NCBI GenBank assembly: GCA_945875045.1
Contig: CAMCIX010000142.1
Span: forward strand, 1 to 5,023
Reading direction: 5' to 3'
Origin: an uncultured Clostridia bacterium
GTDB lineage: Bacteria; Bacillota; Clostridia; Oscillospirales; Acutalibacteraceae
Length of the DNA: 5,023 nt
Shown piece by piece: positions 4,077 to 5,023 of this stretch; position 1 is the stretch's first letter, and each line of letters opens with the position of its first letter. The notes under the pieces are model-generated. The model did not search any database and was not told the DNA's origin. It saw only the letters and a program-made list of their open reading frames with translations. The position numbers and the translations under genes are program-made.

Positions 4077-4916
4077 ATGTCTGAAACAAAACACAACGGC
4101 TGTTCGGGGGATTGCTCCTCCTGCGGTGAAGGCTGTTCCTCCCGCGAGCCGGAAAGCCTTATCGAGCCGACGGCGGAATATAACAAAATCAAGCACGTAA
4201 TCGGCGTTGTAAGCGGCAAGGGCGGCGTGGGAAAATCTATGACCGCGTCTATGCTTGCGGTACTTCTAAGGCGCAAGGGCTACAGCGTGGGTATTCTCGA
4301 CGCGGATATAACCGGCCCGTCTATCCCTAAAACCTTCGGGGTAAATTCCCGCGCTTTGCAGAACGCAATCGGCATACTCCCCGCCGAGACCAAAACGGGA
4401 ATAAAGGTTATATCCATTAATATGATGCTGGAGGAAAAGGATTCCCCCGTGCTGTGGCGCGGTCCCGTAATCGCGGGGGCGGTAAAGCAGTTCTGGACCT
4501 ACGTTATCTGGGGCGACCTTGACTATCTGCTAATCGACTGCCCTCCGGGAACCGGCGACGTCCCCCTTACGGTTTTCCAGACGATTCCGTTGGACGGCGC
4601 GGTGATAGTTACCTCGCCGCAGGATTTGGTTTCCCTTATTGTTAAAAAAGCCTACAATATGGCGCGTATGATGAATATTCCCGTGCTTGGGATTATTGAA
4701 AATATGAGCTATGTTCTCTGTCCCGACTGCGGAAAGAAAATCGAGCTTTTCGGCTCGGGCAGCGAGAGCGTGGCAGAGGAAATCGGAGTGCCGCTCCTCG
4801 GTAAAATGCCGATCGACCCCTCCCTTGCCGCAATGGTAGATAACGGCGAGTTTGAGCGGTTCACCTGCGATTATCTCGAAGCCGCCGCCGACGAAATAGC
4901 TGAAAGGTTAAAATAA
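4077..4916 (+). CDS. mrp: Mrp/NBP35-family Fe-S cluster carrier ATPase
   Basis: A complete 279-residue P-loop protein of the Mrp/ApbC/NBP35 family, which binds Fe-S clusters and passes them to apo-proteins in the cytoplasm. The deviant Walker A motif GKGGVGKS is at 47-54, with the signature Lys at 48. The switch I region DADITGPSIP is at 75-84 and the switch II/Walker B region DCPPGTGD at 154-161. CPDC supplies C215 and C218, the pair that bridges a [4Fe-4S] cluster between two subunits. The N-terminus carries an extra CxxxCxxCxxxC motif (C9, C13, C16, C20), as in NBP35 and many clostridial Mrp proteins, and could hold a second cluster. There is no MIP18/DUF59 domain. AAGGAG (4063-4068) is eight bases before the ATG. 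It has its own promoter, divergent from the SOS gene. Confidence 0.95.
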   Translation: MSETKHNGCSGDCSSCGEGCSSREPESLIEPTAEYNKIKHVIGVVSGKGGVGKSMTASMLAVLLRRKGYSVGILDADITGPSIPKTFGVNSRALQNAIGILPAETKTGIKVISINMMLEEKDSPVLWRGPVIAGAVKQFWTYVIWGDLDYLLIDCPPGTGDVPLTVFQTIPLDGAVIVTSPQDLVSLIVKKAYNMARMMNIPVLGIIENMSYVLCPDCGKKIELFGSGSESVAEEIGVPLLGKMPIDPSLAAMVDNGEFERFTCDYLEAAADEIAERLK

Positions 4917-4943
4917 TTAAGAAAACAGACAGCCCAAAATTAA

Positions 4944-4984
4944 TGAATAATTAATAATTAATAATTAATAATGAATAATTATTC
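4944..4984. repeat. AT-rich heptamer tandem array (TTAATAA type)
   Basis: Five exact 7-base units: TGAATAA, TTAATAA three times, TGAATAA. They run into the perfect 12-bp palindrome GAATAATTATTC (4973-4984). GAATAATTA (4945-4953) and TAATTATTC (4976-4984) also form a longer inverted repeat. It lies 28 bp after the mrp stop codon. There is no GC-rich terminator. Confidence 0.65.
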
Positions 4985-4998
4985 GTTTGGCATTACAC

Positions 4999-5023
4999 CT
5001 GTCTCTTATACACATCTGACGCT
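4999..5023. other. Nextera/Tn5 sequencing adapter remnant (artefact)
   Basis: CTGTCTCTTATACACATCT (4999-5017) is the 19-bp Tn5 mosaic end used in Nextera libraries. The following GACGCT (5018-5023) is the start of the reverse complement of the Illumina Nextera read 1 adapter. It is untrimmed library sequence at a contig end, not genomic DNA, and should not be read as a transposon. Genomic sequence ends at about 4998. Confidence 0.97.

Noticed and set aside
3950..4276. Open frames of 70-108 codons on the minus strand over the mrp start
   Set aside because: They are antisense to the mrp coding region and promoter, and have no supporting signal.
4999..5017. Genuine Tn5/IS50 mosaic end
   Set aside because: It is followed by Nextera adapter bases at the contig edge, so it is library artefact and not a mobile element.

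Overview
The window looks like one short metagenomic contig from an uncultured, spore-forming, Gram-positive Clostridia-type bacterium, perhaps near Oscillospiraceae/Ruminococcaceae. Reasons: AAGGAG-type ribosome binding sites, sigma-A promoters, a Bacillus-type LexA (SOS) box, a SpoIVFB-like protease, a clostridial-style Mrp with an N-terminal Cys motif, and repeat-rich intergenic DNA. The lineage is an inference from style. The last 25 bases (4999-5023) are a Nextera/Tn5 sequencing adapter, so genomic sequence ends at about 4998.

Layout. 1-297: a tRNA-Gly(CCC) gene with a near-consensus promoter and two successive intrinsic terminators. 298-751: no gene; this stretch is packed with short hairpins flanked by GTAGGG/CCCTAC, heptamer-period repeats, and a duplicated block of about 105-120 bp. 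752-2626 (minus): a complete YgiQ-family radical SAM protein. 2627-2697: a compact divergent promoter region. 2698-3502 (plus): a two-gene operon of a 73-residue single-pass membrane protein overlapping a 200-residue SpoIVFB-like M50 protease. 3503-3703: no gene; it holds a second GTAGGG element and a heptamer array. 3704-3964 (minus): a 65-residue membrane protein gene with a perfect TTGACA-17-TATAAT promoter and a LexA box just downstream of the predicted transcription start. 4017-4916 (plus): an Mrp/NBP35 Fe-S carrier ATPase. 4917-4998: an AT-rich heptamer array.

How the parts relate. The membrane protein and M50 protease genes are translationally overlapping and probably act together, possibly like the SpoIVFA-SpoIVFB pair of sporulation. 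YgiQ and Mrp both concern Fe-S clusters but are not in one operon. The best candidate for something undescribed is the SOS-controlled 65-residue membrane protein at 3704-3901. It is placed like known SOS cell-division inhibitors (YneA, SosA, SidA), but I do not recognise its family.
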